A DNA stretch of 64,000 bases from Saksenaea vasiformis B4078 (lineage: Eukaryota; Mucoromycota; Mucoromycetes; Mucorales; Saksenaeaceae). Under the pieces are notes generated by a model. That model was not told the DNA's origin. It ran no database searches and saw only the letters and a list, made by a program, of their open reading frames with translations. Positions 21,888-33,857 of the stretch are shown here, piece by piece. Every line of letters begins with the position of its first letter. Position 1 is the stretch's first letter. Location of the stretch: assembly GCA_000697055.1 (NCBI GenBank), contig JNDT01002264.1, positions 124,001-188,000 of the forward strand. The letters run 5' to 3'. Position numbers and translations under genes: made by a program.

Positions 21888-23592
21888 ATGAGTAGCAGTG
21901 CAGCACCGATCTTCATTGCCGTCCATGTCGGTGCAGGTACGTTGTTACGGCCATTATTGCAGAGGAATGACGAGGAAAAAATAGGCTATTTATCAAAGAC
22001 CAAAGAACCGCAGTACCGATCGGTCTGTGCAAGGTAGCTAGCGACCGTCAAGTGATAATAGAAAACAGCTCATCATGCATAGAGCATGCGAACGCGCCAT
22101 GGCATTGCTTCGAGAAGGAACGCGAGCGGTCGATGTCGTGGCTGAAGCCATTGCCATACTCGAGGTGAGACAAAAAAAGTAAACCTACTGGTTTTACTGA
22201 TTTGCAAGAAAAAAGGATGATCCAGTGACGAACGCAGGTAGATCGCGTGCCCACCCGTTTACATCTAATATAGCAAAATGGTCAGGTTATGGATCGAATT
22301 TGACCATGAATGCCACGGTTGAATGCGATGCCAGTTTAATGGATGGTCGCGATGGTAGTTTTGGCGCAGTCGGAGCTGTTAGTGGAGTGAAGAATCCTAT
22401 CATGGTCTCCAAGGAGATGATCTACGAAAATCAAAAAGGACTGCTGTTGCTGGGCCGGATACCTCCCATGTAAAAATACCAAGTAGATAAACTTCGTTAG
22501 CGTTTATGTTTTTCTTTTTTTCTTTTAGGTTTCTCGTTGGGCCAGGCGCCAAAACATGGGCAAAAGAGCATGGTTTACCAGTGATGGACGAAGAGTACAA
22601 GATGTTGTCCCGTAAAGAGCAACCAAGTACGAGGAATAATTGTAGCAGTAACCATTTGGATTAGCGCAAGCCATTGATACCTATATGAATCATAAATGCC
22701 GATTGGAAGCGGCTCAAGAACCCATTGATTATGGACATGATACAGTAGGGGCCATCTGCGTCGATGCCAATGGAGAAGTTGCTGCAGGTGTAAGCAGCGG
22801 CGGTATTTCTCTAAAATCACCAGGACGCGTTGGTGAGGTAGAGTCTCCTTCATTGGCAGTGGACTAGGACGCAAATAATATTTGTGAAACCTTAGGCAGC
22901 AATGTATGGTTGTGGTTGCTGGGCACAAAATAGAACAAACACATCAGCAGGTATTGCATGCAGCACATCAGGTAACAAGCGAGGAAAAACAATTCATAGG
23001 AAACTGTAACGACTAACAAAGGGGAAAACGGCAGGCACAGGTGAACAGATCATGCGAACCATGCTGACCTCGCAATGCGTCCGCAGTCTGTCACAAGAGG
23101 ACGATATGCAACATGCAATCACAAAGACAATCAAAAGCGAATTTCTGAGTACGTCGATCACTTCGGAAAACATGCAGTTAACCTATAGCTTTTCTTCTTC
23201 CTAGATTCACCTTATCTCCAGATGTACGACGAAAAATCCGTTGGAATCATTGCCCTCCGAGTAGACGATGCAAAACGTAAAAGAAAGTCACCGTTCTCGT
23301 TTTTGTTCTTACCTTTTTTTTTGTTACTAGGAATCGAGTTTTGGTATGCACATGTCACGAAAAGCATGGTAAGTCATCATGCATCTACCTGTACGTCTGT
23401 TTTTTTAATAGAAAAAAAATTTATCTAGGGTATTGGCTGCATGTCTGGGACATCGAAATGTCCCAAGGTAAAAAAGAAAAAAATGTGTCCGAATAGTAAC
23501 GCCATGTTGAACACGTTTCTTTTGCGTAGACGTTCATTTCCCGGAAACGAAAACAGGATGCCATGGCATCCGCTGGTTGGCTTGTTACATAA
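21888..23592 (+). CDS. TASP1: Threonine aspartase 1-like (Ntn-hydrolase, asparaginase-2 family)
   Basis: Multi-exon gene from ATG 21888 (MSSSAAPIFIAVHVGAG) to TAA ending 23592. Splicing restores the family order: VHVGAG-YLSKTKEPQYRSVC, ACERAMALLREGTRAVDVV, LEDDPVTNAG-GYGSNLTM, VECDASLMDG, FGAVGAVSGVKNP, GRIPPMFLVGPGAKTWA, then GHDTVGAICVDANGEVAAGV, SSGGISLKSPGRVGEAA, MYGCGCWAQNRT, STSGTGEQIMRTML, and HVTKSMGIGCMSG near the end. The Thr of GHDTVGA is the expected nucleophile exposed by self-cleavage between alpha and beta subunits. In animals the enzyme cleaves after Asp in MLL and TFIIA; fungal substrates are unknown. CWAQN and SGTGE match Taspase1 better than plain L-asparaginase, so I favour Taspase1. 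No stop or lost catalytic residue seen. Confidence 0.9.
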
Positions 23593-23701
23593 TGGTATAT
23601 ATATATATCTCCTTTGAGCAATAAAACTTAGGCATTGATTACCTAGCTAAGATGGTTTAATAATAAAAGAAAAGAAAGTTCTACACCTTTATAATACATG
23701 A

Positions 23702-26488
23702 TTATAGCTTAAGTACCGCTAAAATTTTACTACACATATTCTTATACTGCCATGGGTCGCCGCCCACACGTCTAAACTGAATTCCATGCATGCCGAGAAG
23801 CCATGGAACCTTGACGATATGAATTTCAAAGCGGACAACTAGATCTGGCGCTGCTACTGGTGTATTTGCCCGTAGTATGTTTTCCTCTTCCTCTTCTTCT
23901 TCTTCACCCAGAACGACGCCGTTCATATCAATGCTAGGTAGATAAACGCATTCGAAGCGTCCTTTGCTTTCTCGCCACTTCAAGCCGATGTGTTCCAGAA
24001 CACGGATCAGATCGGCACGGATCACGGAGGGATGTTTGGTTGACGTTGTTGAAACGGAAAACAATCCTTTCAGAAAAACGGGACGGATGGTCTCATCAGC
24101 TGTCCCTGCAGATGAAGAAGAGCTACTAGGGAGGCCAGAGGGGAAGACCTGTTCATGAAGTCGCAGATCACCGTTGACAGTAGTTTGACGCAAGCGTCGT
24201 GGCATGGTAACGCCGTAAGTAGCGGCAGACGCAGCCGGTGGTTCAGCCATACTAGAGATGGTACCAGCAGCAGTGCTTGCACGTACATGACGACGGCCAG
24301 ATGATGTGCAGTTTCCTTCAACGAGACAAGTTGAATCTGCAGGTAATGGACTGACTATTTCTGATTGCATCGTAGGAGGTGCTTCGCGTACTGCCAAATG
24401 ATCCACACCAACACTCTTGTTACGGGTATGACCTTTTCTTCCCGATCTGCTAGTTTGATTGTCAGTCGTATGGCGATAAAGTACCTGACTTAGACGTCGG
24501 AAGACACCCGCTTCTCGTTTAGGAGATGCTTCCTCATCTTCCGTCGGTCGGTTGGAAGAGCGATGATGATGGAAGAGCCTTTGGAAGCCCATCTCCAAAA
24601 ATCGCGAGCGATCTGCCTGAAGTATCCGGCCGTCATCATCAATACGTATGTTTGTCTTGCCCTTGGTATCATAGGCAACACCGGTTACACCTTCAGCCGA
24701 TGCATCTGGAAACACTTTGGTGGAGGCAAGAGTCGTCGCTTGCCCTGACAGACACGAGGTAGTATTAGAAGAGGTTTCTTCGGTTTGTTCGGAACTAAGG
24801 CGGCCTTCACGTTGCATCCTTTCTTGAACAAGGTAGTAAATAGACACGAGGGGATGGTATGCTGCAGGTATCGTTTGTGGGTCATCCTTTGGAATAAAGT
24901 AGGTCTTCTTTCCTAAAAGAGATGTATGATGAAGGTGGTGATGGTGATGATGGTGATGATGATGATGATGATGATGCATATGTTGGGATCCAGAAAGCCG
25001 CCGATCAAGAATTTTTGCTGAAGCTTGATATTCCGGAGAAGTGATGATACGTTCGAGTTGTTCCTTGATCTGTTCTTCTGTACCAAATTCAAAGCCGGTC
25101 ATCCCTCGCACGACTTCCATATTGATCGGCAGGGATAGTGGTGTCCGTTCCGGAAGGTAGTTATCGACTGGGCCATCTTGTCCTCGGTTCATCCAAGGAT
25201 GCACCAGAATTTCTGACATGGTTGCTCGTTGTGCTGGATTTGTCAGAAGCATCCTTCCCAAGAGGTTTTTACAGTCTAATCAAGAGTTTGAATCACTGGT
25301 CACTCCATTAGGGACGGGTCGATTGCACCTGAGCTCAAAAGGGTCGGATACTCAACCACACCTCGCTTGACCTTCTCATGAAGAGAAGCCATATCTGGAT
25401 CATCAAAAGGGACTTTGCCACATACCAGGACATAGAGAACGACGCCGAAACTCCAGACATCCACCTCAGGACCGGTGTATTTTTTAGCATTCAGCAATTC
25501 AGGTGCAGCAAAATAAAGTGATCCACAAAATGTGGATAAATGAGATCGAGGTGAAAACAGATTGGACAGCCCAAAATCGATAATTTTGACTTGGCCCGAA
25601 CGAGAAATCAAGATATTTTCTACCTTGAGATCTTTTGTGTTTTTTTTTGTTTTTTTTTAGTAATTATGTCTTTCTTTCTCTCTTTTTTCATTTGTTACCT
25701 CGATGAACAATCGAATTTCTATGGCAATAATCTAAAACATAAACAAAAGTACAGGTTTAGATAACGAAACAAATTGGACTTCCCTTTTACCCAAAGCACT
25801 TGCTATTTGGCGTGCAAACCGTCGGGCATGTTTTTCTTTTAGTTTTCCATGCGAGATGATGTAGTCAAGCATCTGGCCCCCATCCACATATTCCATGAAT
25901 AGGTAATAGTATGAGTCCAAGACCACCATCTCTTTTAAGCTGACAATATGAGGATGGCTTAACAACAACATAATACTCGCTTCTCGAATCGTCCGAATTT
26001 CTCGATTCTCTTCATCACATTCTCTTCGACGTCTTTCATGACGTGGAACTATTTTGACGGCAAGCTGTTGTTGTTGCCAAGACAACAAAAAAAAAATTAG
26101 CTCCTCTTTCGCTTTTTGCTTCGGCTTTCTATCTTCCCCTTACACCCCTTTTTTCTAACTTCTCCAGATTTAGTAGGTAAGTTACCTGATCACTTGTTAA
26201 GTTGTGTGCAGCTAACTTGACCTTGCCTACGGAGCCTGAACCTAACGTGGTAGCTAGTGTATAATTTCCAATAATCTTTCGAGGTTTTGTGAAAGGCCGT
26301 TTTCGTCTTCCGCCATAAGGTGATTCTCTTTGTAAACCGACATAGACTGGGTTATCTGAGGGTTCGATGCGAGAGGCAGTCATGTCAACCAGTGGTGGAA
26401 TCTGCTCTTTGTCGAATGTAGCAAGGACATCGCTGTCAGCAGTGGTGTCGTTCGGTCGATGACTGGCAGCTCTGTGCAAAGGTGTCAT
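23702..26488 (-). CDS. KIN1: KIN1/KIN2-type (PAR-1/MARK family) serine/threonine kinase
   Basis: Minus-strand gene, ATG 26488 ([20 protein letters not shown]), stop at 23702, with about five exons. Kinase motifs are complete across introns: [12 protein letters not shown] glycine loop, LAVKIVPR lysine, [14 protein letters not shown] hinge, HRDLKVEN (split by an intron near 25632-25705), [19 protein letters not shown], and [19 protein letters not shown]. An [17 protein letters not shown] end and a long linker follow. The linker has 14 consecutive histidines (near 24935-24985 on +), and the C-terminus ([14 protein letters not shown] to [20 protein letters not shown]) is a KA1 membrane-binding domain. 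Kin1/Kin2 act at polarised growth and exocytosis sites and bind acidic lipids through KA1. Confidence 0.93.
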
Positions 26489-27212
26489 GCGGTTTAGGAG
26501 TTTGAAAACTTAAAGAGTTGCAAGAACAGAAAAAGAGAGACAGAGAAAGGTTTGAGAGAGCAAATTTAGGTTAAAAGGTGGGGCAAAACCCATGACGTAT
26601 CCTTTACATTAGACGTACCGAGTTGTTTTGATTGTGCATCGGGCTTCGAGAATAACGTTTTACATACCTCTCTTTTCTCTTTTCCTCCTTGCTTTTGTGT
26701 TAATCTTTAAGTAATGGCATTACTACCTCGTCAAAGGCTTTCACATTTGCCTTTGGGGTGGATCATTATTATTTTGCCTTTTAGGGAAACACAAACAGTT
26801 CCAATTTGGGGATCTTTCAAGAGAAAAGAAACCGACACCGAAAGTAGAAGAGAATGTAAGACAGATCGAGAAACAAAGATCGCTCAAATGTTTTATGTTT
26901 GACTTGCCCAACATCGACGTTTGCCAAACAAGTATATCGTAAAACCTTTCGACTCTTACCTTGGGAAACCCTATAACGATTCTTTTAACCTGTAATCGTA
27001 AGTTATACAATAGGATGTCTTAATCCATTTCTTTACGAGATGGTATACTATACGTACGAAGGAGAAATAGCGGTAACGAGAGGGCGCATCTGTTGGAACA
27101 GAGGGAATTATTTTGATGTGTATCTGGGAACAAACGTATGGCTATCAAAACAGAGATAATACTAATAACAAAGGGAAAAAAGAAAAAAAGGAAAAGGAAA
27201 GGGAAAATTGGT
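26489..27212. other. Intergenic: upstream region of the KIN1-like gene
   Basis: No gene recognised; purine-rich tracts on + at 27160-27210 belong to the 3' region of the SMYD-like gene. Confidence 0.5.
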
Positions 27213-28748
27213 CTACTTTAGTTTCTGATCGCGCTCGTAAATCCATTGCAATTCGACGATTTCACGCCACAGGCCGCATTCGGTGCCAAAAGTGGTGGCA
27301 ATTGCGTCGCGAGCAATATCAATCCATGTACGTACGCCGTTGGCATATATTTTTTCCAGACGTTTGCCAATGCCAGCCAATTCCAGTTGCACAAGCGAGT
27401 TCCAGCTCGCTCTTGCCAGAACCACACTATTGTAGGCCATCGTGGGATGGAGAGGAGGGTAGATCATACGGTAGACAGCGTGTAAGTACATGATGCAACG
27501 GGAGGCCTCCACCCAGTCTCCTTGCGACATTCTGAGGACCAGCAATCTTTGTGCAGCTCGAATGTAACTCAGAGAGAAGGCAGGCGGTGCTTCAGGCAGG
27601 GCCAGTACAGAATAGACAGAAGGAAGGGCACGTTTTGCAAAGGCGGCGCGGTCGTCTCTTCCGTGGGGTAAAGTTTGACCGTTCGTCAAATGATGTCGGT
27701 GATCTATGGCGGGGACGTAAATGTTGGGTGTTAACGTAAGCCCGACGTAGTGTGTGAAACTTGGGGCATCCAGGGTCGGAATAGGATCGGCAATGACGTT
27801 GGACCATTTCTTGACGGTCTCCAACACATTCCAGGTTTTCATTTGGTGCTTGATCGCTTCGGTGGCTTCCTCTTCAGAGATGCCGAGTGCCTCACTCCGT
27901 TCGAAAAGAGTGTCCACAGCAGCAAAGTCACCTGTACAACGGGAACAACAACAAACAAAATCCGGACCGAACCGCTTGCGTAAGGCTTGTTGTCTCTGTT
28001 CTTTGGTGGCGATAAGGTCAATGTAGCTGATGTTAATCGGTTCACCCGAAGGAATATCTTCTAGAGCTATAAGGAGCTGGATATCCTTTTTGTAAACAAT
28101 GGCGGTATTTGGACGGCAGGAATGACGAACATGGCGGGATGTTATGGGATAAATACCGATGGCTATGGGATCAATATGCTGATCATTTTCATATACTTCG
28201 AATGTGGCCATTTGTGCTTGACGCGATAGTAAACTCATTTCTTCCAGAGTAAAATGGCAATCAAAAGGTGCAAGAGTTTGGATGACCAAAGACTCGATCG
28301 AGTCGGTTGTGCAACAATCCATTGGCGGAGTATGTTCCTTGAGTGCCTGAATCGACAACGGAAGGTTGGGCGGAGAATGCGATTTTTGCTTATTCAGACG
28401 ATAATGACTGTGGAGGGTTAGAGCCAAACGTTCAAGCAACCATCGAACAGCATCCACATCAGCATAGGTATCGCGTTCTTGAGGTTCACATAATACGCGA
28501 TGAAAATGTAACCAAGCATTGCGAAAACATTCATTACTGCAAAAATAAGCGGACCGACATCGGGAACAGCATTGAAGAGAAGTCTTCCGAAGACAATAGT
28601 TGCATCGATGTTGTCTAACAGATGGTAAAGGAATAGTAACAAGAGGAGATTGTGTAAGAAGTATTGAACCAGCAGATATTGGATGTGATGAAATAAAACA
28701 ATTGTTGTTGTCAATTGCAAGACCTTGTCGGTGGATATATGGCTCCAT
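27213..28748 (-). CDS. SMYD-type SET and MYND domain protein
   Basis: Single uninterrupted frame; I use ATG 28748 (MEPYIHRQGLAIDNNN, 511 residues) because the in-frame extension to 28841 adds a poly-Phe stretch encoded by the T-rich leader. The SET domain is split as in SMYD proteins: the S-part at the start, a MYND zinc finger at residues 49-87 (CNYCLRKTSLQCCSRC, then YFCSNECFRNAW and HRVLC), then the SET core with GIYPITSRHVRHSCRPN (the NHSCxPN motif with Arg at the first position), DIPSGEPINISYIDL, and a post-SET cysteine cluster (FVCCCSRCTGDF). A helical C-terminal domain follows. SMYD proteins methylate lysines of histones and other proteins. Target not predictable. No damage seen. Confidence 0.9.
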   Translation of the reverse strand: MEPYIHRQGLAIDNNNCFISSHPISAGSILLTQSPLVTIPLPSVRQHRCNYCLRKTSLQCCSRCRSAYFCSNECFRNAWLHFHRVLCEPQERDTYADVDAVRWLLERLALTLHSHYRLNKQKSHSPPNLPLSIQALKEHTPPMDCCTTDSIESLVIQTLAPFDCHFTLEEMSLLSRQAQMATFEVYENDQHIDPIAIGIYPITSRHVRHSCRPNTAIVYKKDIQLLIALEDIPSGEPINISYIDLIATKEQRQQALRKRFGPDFVCCCSRCTGDFAAVDTLFERSEALGISEEEATEAIKHQMKTWNVLETVKKWSNVIADPIPTLDAPSFTHYVGLTLTPNIYVPAIDHRHHLTNGQTLPHGRDDRAAFAKRALPSVYSVLALPEAPPAFSLSYIRAAQRLLVLRMSQGDWVEASRCIMYLHAVYRMIYPPLHPTMAYNSVVLARASWNSLVQLELAGIGKRLEKIYANGVRTWIDIARDAIATTFGTECGLWREIVELQWIYERDQKLK

Positions 28749-28986
28749 AGGAATAATAGTAATAAAATAAGAAAAAAAGAAAAAAAAAAAAGAAAGAGCC
28801 AATCTTCTTTGAACTGGCCAAAATAAAATTTTTATGTCCAAAAAAGGGAAGGCAGTAGAGTGCGCAACATAGTAGGAAGAAGAAAATTATCGCCCGATCC
28901 GCGTTTCTTTTTTCTTTCTTCTTTCTTTATTCCTCCTTTCCTTTTTTTTTCAATCTCCAACCACCCCTTCACTACTCTTCTATACT

Positions 28987-29019
<33 letters not shown>

Positions 29020-29104
29020 CACACTCTTTTTCTCTTTTCCCTCTTCTCTTCTTTATTCCCTAACTACGCACTTCTTTTTTCCCTTCTCTTTATAACGAGT
29101 AACC
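28749..29104. promoter_or_regulatory. Shared divergent promoter region containing a (TA)14 microsatellite
   Basis: Only 356 bp separate the start codons of the SMYD-like gene (minus) and the membrane-protein gene (plus). The + strand is strongly pyrimidine-rich at 28905-29090, with 28 bp of pure TA at 28987-29014. Both promoters must lie here. Confidence 0.6.
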
Positions 29105-30430
29105 ATGGAAAAACGGCAAGGTATCACAAACTTATTCTTCATTATTATTAGATCTTAAAAAAAATTACAGATGATGGTACACCTTGTTACAGCAGAAGTA
29201 ATCAGTATCTGTTCTGTTCTCCTTTGTCAACTGATACCTGGTACAACGGATCGCGTTACGAATTCAATTGGAATTACAAGTAATAAGGTTTTATATTCAT
29301 TTTCGGGCTTTGGTTTAACTAAACATTCTATTCTTCTTCTTCTTCTTCTTCCACTTCCCTAGTAATCCCTATTACAGTAGCACGGTAACTAAGAGAAAGA
29401 AAATAAGAAATCGTACCATACTCAACTTGCCATTCGTACTTTATCCCTGTAGGAAAAGCTCGACCTTTACTTGTACTACAAGGAGAACTTTGCATATCGG
29501 GCTATAAAAAATTGGACCAGTTTACCAACTAAGGACGGTCGTTTAGAAGTACAAGTTGATGATTCCTGGTTCCCCACCTTACTGTCACCTGGATCCGGGA
29601 ATAAAACTTGGACACTTTATGGTTGGGGTCTTCCAAAAGGCGTTAATTCAACCGAGCAACTGATCGATCCCGACAGTTTATACCCTCGACCATTCAATTT
29701 TTCTGCTGTGCGTAAGTCATCTCTCAAATGCCAAAATTTAAAACTATACTCTGTTTTTCTCAACGCCTTTTCTTATTTTTTTTATGTACCAGAATTCGCG
29801 TATCCTGATGATGGAACGACAAGAGTAGGTGGTGGTCATGGTAGTGATCCAAATTCATCTCATGGCCCAGCATTACCCGCCTGGGCCATTGCGGTCACTG
29901 TCATTGGTGCTGTTGCACTTGTCGCTATCGCCGCCACGTTAATTACCCTCGCTATTCTCAGAACACGTCGCCGCAAACGAACCAATAAACTAACACCGTC
30001 CACATCACATCAAGACATGACTACGGTGGATCAGAGCCATGATGAGAAGCACCCTCCTGCACCACCCTATGATGGAGGTTCGATCTATTCTACCACGCCC
30101 ATGATGGCTACAGATGCACGACTGACAGATCCACAACGTCTTTCCACACTAGAAAACGCATCACATCATTCGGTTGCTGCTCCTTACGCTTCCACCAGCA
30201 AATTAACGGATGTCTCTGATACTTTCCGAGCAGCAATACATCGAACTGAATGGCCATTACATGAAAATGACGAAGAACGAAGACGGCGACTGGGAGAAGA
30301 ACTACTTCAACAACAACTAGCTGAAGAAGGAGCATCAGTAAAACATGCTGAAAGACGACCTACTCGAATTCAATATGTTGGTGGTGAAGAGTCCCAGGCT
30401 GTACTCGAGCACCCATCACAACTGCCATAA
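29105..30430 (+). CDS. Predicted type I single-pass membrane protein of unknown function
   Basis: ATG 29105 in a good context (AACCATGG). Exon 1 is only 16 nt (MEKRQ). Introns GTATCA to TTACAG, GTAATA to CCCTAG, GTAACT to CTGTAG and a later GTAAGT to CCAG join in frame. The ectodomain reads DDGTPCYSRSNQYLFCSPL, then WYNGSRYEFNWNY, then KENFAYRAIKNWTSLPTK, then NKTWTLYGWGLPKGVNST. It has at least five N-glycosylation sequons, so it was built for the secretory pathway. One membrane helix (WAIAVTVIGAVALVAIAATL, continuing ITLAIL) is followed by RTRRRKR as a stop-transfer signal, and a cytosolic tail of about 165 residues with a charged end. No signal peptide is visible. Family not recognised; similar Ser/Asn-rich ectodomain proteins occur in mucoromycetes. 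Confidence 0.72.
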
Positions 30431-31744
30431 AAAAAAAAGAACTTCCCCTTTCTTCTCATCCAACCCCTTGTTATTTGTGTATTTCCCTCCCTCCTGCTCT
30501 ATCTATCTACCCATCCTAAGCATTTTTTTCTAGTACGATTCACCACAAACTTGTCCGCTTCTTCTATTGTTATTTTCATCATTACTTATCTCTGCTGGTC
30601 AATCTAGACAATAACATATTTTTTTTGTTTTTATTTGCATATCATGTTTTATTTGTTTTCCTTTTTTTTTTTCTTTAAACAAAAAATTAGTCCCTCATTC
30701 AGGTCGTACTTTTGTGTTTGTGTACAGGGGTAACCTTTTTTTTGTCATCTAAAGCTGCTTCAGGGACAACACACGGCTTTTTCTATTTTTCTTAATGGAA
30801 TCTTTATATTACGAGAGGGATCAGCCACATTCACTGGGAAACGTCCATCCATAAACCTATATAAAGTTCCATCTCATTACAAAAAGTGCAACGTTTCCGC
30901 TTGGATACACACTGTTTAAGAGCAATATTGTAGTAGTAACGTAAAAATCTTCCATCTTCTAATTGATGTGAGAGATGCAACGTTATGCATCACCCGCGCC
31001 ATAGCATGATCAACACTGTCAATCCTGGGATCTGCGTTGTGGCGATCGCTAAAATATGACGTGTTGTCGCGAAATCGCAATAAGTGACGCGTATGAATAA
31101 CATCTGTGGAAAGAAAGAAAGAAAGAAAGAAAGAAAAGTGATATAGAAGAATAACGCCTTGTTAGGAATTATTTGTGGTTTAATGGAAATAGTGGCGATC
31201 GATTGTTGCAGACAAACTTATCAAAATGAGTGCTAATGTACTCTCCCAAACCCCCTTCTTTCGAATAGAAACTAAAGAGAAAACGTTTGGTTTACGCTAG
31301 TGCGCATCTTCAATCTAAAAAGTAAATCTCTCGATGAAAAAATAATTATTATAATAATAATACGCACACATGGGCACAGAGAAAGAAGTTGATCTTTCTT
31401 TCAGACGAGTTATGCACCTTGACCTGGATTCACTGTATGCAATTCAGATACAGTTAGTACGAAAGTCTATTTGAGGGGTGAACGTCACATACGATGCAAA
31501 TGCTCAGCTAGCGCATGCTCAACGCGAACTAGTTTCATAGGCCATCCTCATGGTCGGTAATACAAGCTAACTTGGGTAACACGCGTTAGAAGACGAGCGC
31601 TCTTCTATCTTTATTTTCTCGTTCTTATACTTTAGCTAACCCTGTGATAAACCAACTGCTGGATGATCGTCTGGTATTCGCATGAGGTTTCCAGGGGTTG
31701 AGCGTTTCTCCGTAAAAATTATATGCCAACGTGGTCTCTGTCAT
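30431..31744. other. Intergenic, with a (GAAA)n microsatellite at 31109-31137
   Basis: No gene recognised. T-rich 3' region of the membrane-protein gene, then A/T-rich DNA. The simple repeat is seven units of GAAA. Confidence 0.45.
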
Positions 31745-32714
31745 CTAGAAACTTAATCGTGTTCCACAGAGCCGTCTTACAATGTATTTCGTAAGACAAT
31801 TAATTTGTCTTGGTAACAACATGCGTTTTGAAGAAAACTTCTTTTTTTTCTTCTGATTGGTATGGCATGTCAACCTTTTGAGCTGTAATAACGGGCTCTT
31901 GCAGCATTCGTTTCTCAATGTAGCATTTTGAACCCCCACTCCCCTTTTCCTCTTTCTCTTCGGGCGTGACTTGCTGAGCTCTGTGGTACCATGGTTCCAC
32001 CAAACCATATTATCATGCAAAGCAGCTGCTGTAACTTCATTCACGAGGATCGGCTGTTCAGCAAAGAAAACGAATGGAGCATGGCACCGTCCTTCAAATA
32101 AATCTGCATTTGTAAATATCATAGGAAGGGTCCTATTCACCTAGCAACGTCGTCTTGGGTTAAAAGGGACCATGCATGTCTTAATGCGATACGATGTAGC
32201 TGTAGTTACTCCCATCTTCATTTGTCACCCAGAGATAGTAACACACCTGCTTCATGCGAGATCAACAGTGCCTATCCATACACCTGACCAATGAGAACGT
32301 CCGAACGCCGTCCCGTTACATCACGTTTATCGTCTGGCCCCTCTATGCGCTTCCCCTTCAGCTCTGACCCGCGTTCCACGGACTCTGTACAAGTTGTTAA
32401 TAATAAAGTCTGTGGCAAAGTAGCGCTTTGACATGAGTTTGCTCATCTTCAATCCAAGATAGTCTTGTTTTCTATGAGACAGCTCATCAAAATAATCATT
32501 CTTTAGCATACTCGGTCCCCTTACATACAAAATACTTGAAAGAAATAGGACAATGAGTGATAAACATGGACAGCAAGATGGTATTGGAGGGATCCTCTGC
32601 GCCGTTGGGATCTGGTGAGCTTTCAACATGGTTGAGTCCTAGTGGCATGCACCACAGGGGAACACTAACAGGACGATCAAGGATAACTGAAGTCAATCGG
32701 ACATGATTGTTCAT
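31745..32714 (-). other. Weak coding signal on the minus strand, unknown
   Basis: A 131-codon frame at 31745-32140 (MNRTLPMIFTNADLFEGR, then HAPFVFFAEQPILVNEVTAA) and two overlapping frames at 32327-32714 (MNNHVRLTSVILDRPVSVPL and NDYFDELSHRKQDYLGLKMS). A very short GTATGT to AAAG gap could join the latter pair. Composition looks protein-like, but no family is recognised and no start-to-stop model is convincing. Confidence 0.25.
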
Positions 32715-33857
32715 CCCTTGATGCTGTTACACAGACCAAATCAAACAATGGTTTTAGGAAATGGAATGCAGTGTAAACGAGAAGAGAACAATTGCTGTTG
32801 TTTTCAGGTACAGAATCCTTGGATCAGATGGGAGTATCCAAGAAAAAGTTGGTGCATGCATACTGAAAAAAAAAGGCAGTAGGAAGCGTAAGCTTCTATT
32901 CAATCGTATTGTTCAATAAATTGGCACAGAATGAACGATTATTAGATCCTTGTTATCTGTGATGACAGTAGACTACATGTTTATGACAAAGATAGTGAAG
33001 CTGTTGGACAAGTTTTGGTTTTAGGGAATAATGACTGGAACGAATTGCATGACATACGGTACACTTCATCCGTCGATTACTATGTTCTTGCTGGATATAA
33101 CACTATAAGCGTAGCATGCGAGAAGTAAGACGGAGGGTGGATGTAGGACCCGCGGTTTCTTGCTGATGACTTGCTTCTTCACTGGAGTGCTGCGCACAAG
33201 TAACAATCAATGGGATGGAAAGTGGCAGCTACTTGCAGGGTGAGCAATTAATAGTTATTGAAGAGCCGACAGTACTTTTCTTTCTATCTTCTTTTCCCTC
33301 AATTCCGATAATAAAGGCTGTACTTTTAACCTCCAAATGAAAGCCATTGCTTCTTTGTCAATTCATATAATCCAATGTCCGCGCTTTCTATTTGCTGGCT
33401 ATTCTTTTTCTTGGTTTATGAGACAATTATCAACCGTTTAAGCTATGCAGTTGTGTGTAAAGATTGATTCGGAGATAGCTGGAATAACCCGTTAAGTGAA
33501 ACTGTTAACAGTACGGATAAAGGAACATGATAATGATGATGTGCGTATGTATATATGAAAAGAGGTGCTCACCAACAAAAGGATGAAGAATTATGCGCAA
33601 CGGCAGGACCTATTCGCGCTGAGAGAGAGAGTGAGTGAGAAAAAGGCACAAGTTGGGGATCACGTGTATGGCAAGCGTGAGGTGTTGGTTTGGGTGTGGG
33701 TGCGTGAGTGGGTGGTCCAATAAATCGGATTCTTTCTTTCTCCTCCATTTTTTTTGTTTTCCTTTGCTTTATCCCTCTCGTATCCCTTCCCCACCCATTC
33801 CTTCATCTGTCGTCTTTTTTTTCTAAATCAACGTAATACCTCGATCGCGTCACTACG
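32715..33857. other. Intergenic: upstream region of the four-TM gene
   Basis: No recognised gene. Purine-rich then pyrimidine-rich; 33600-33850 is low complexity and probably the promoter and leader. Confidence 0.4.
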
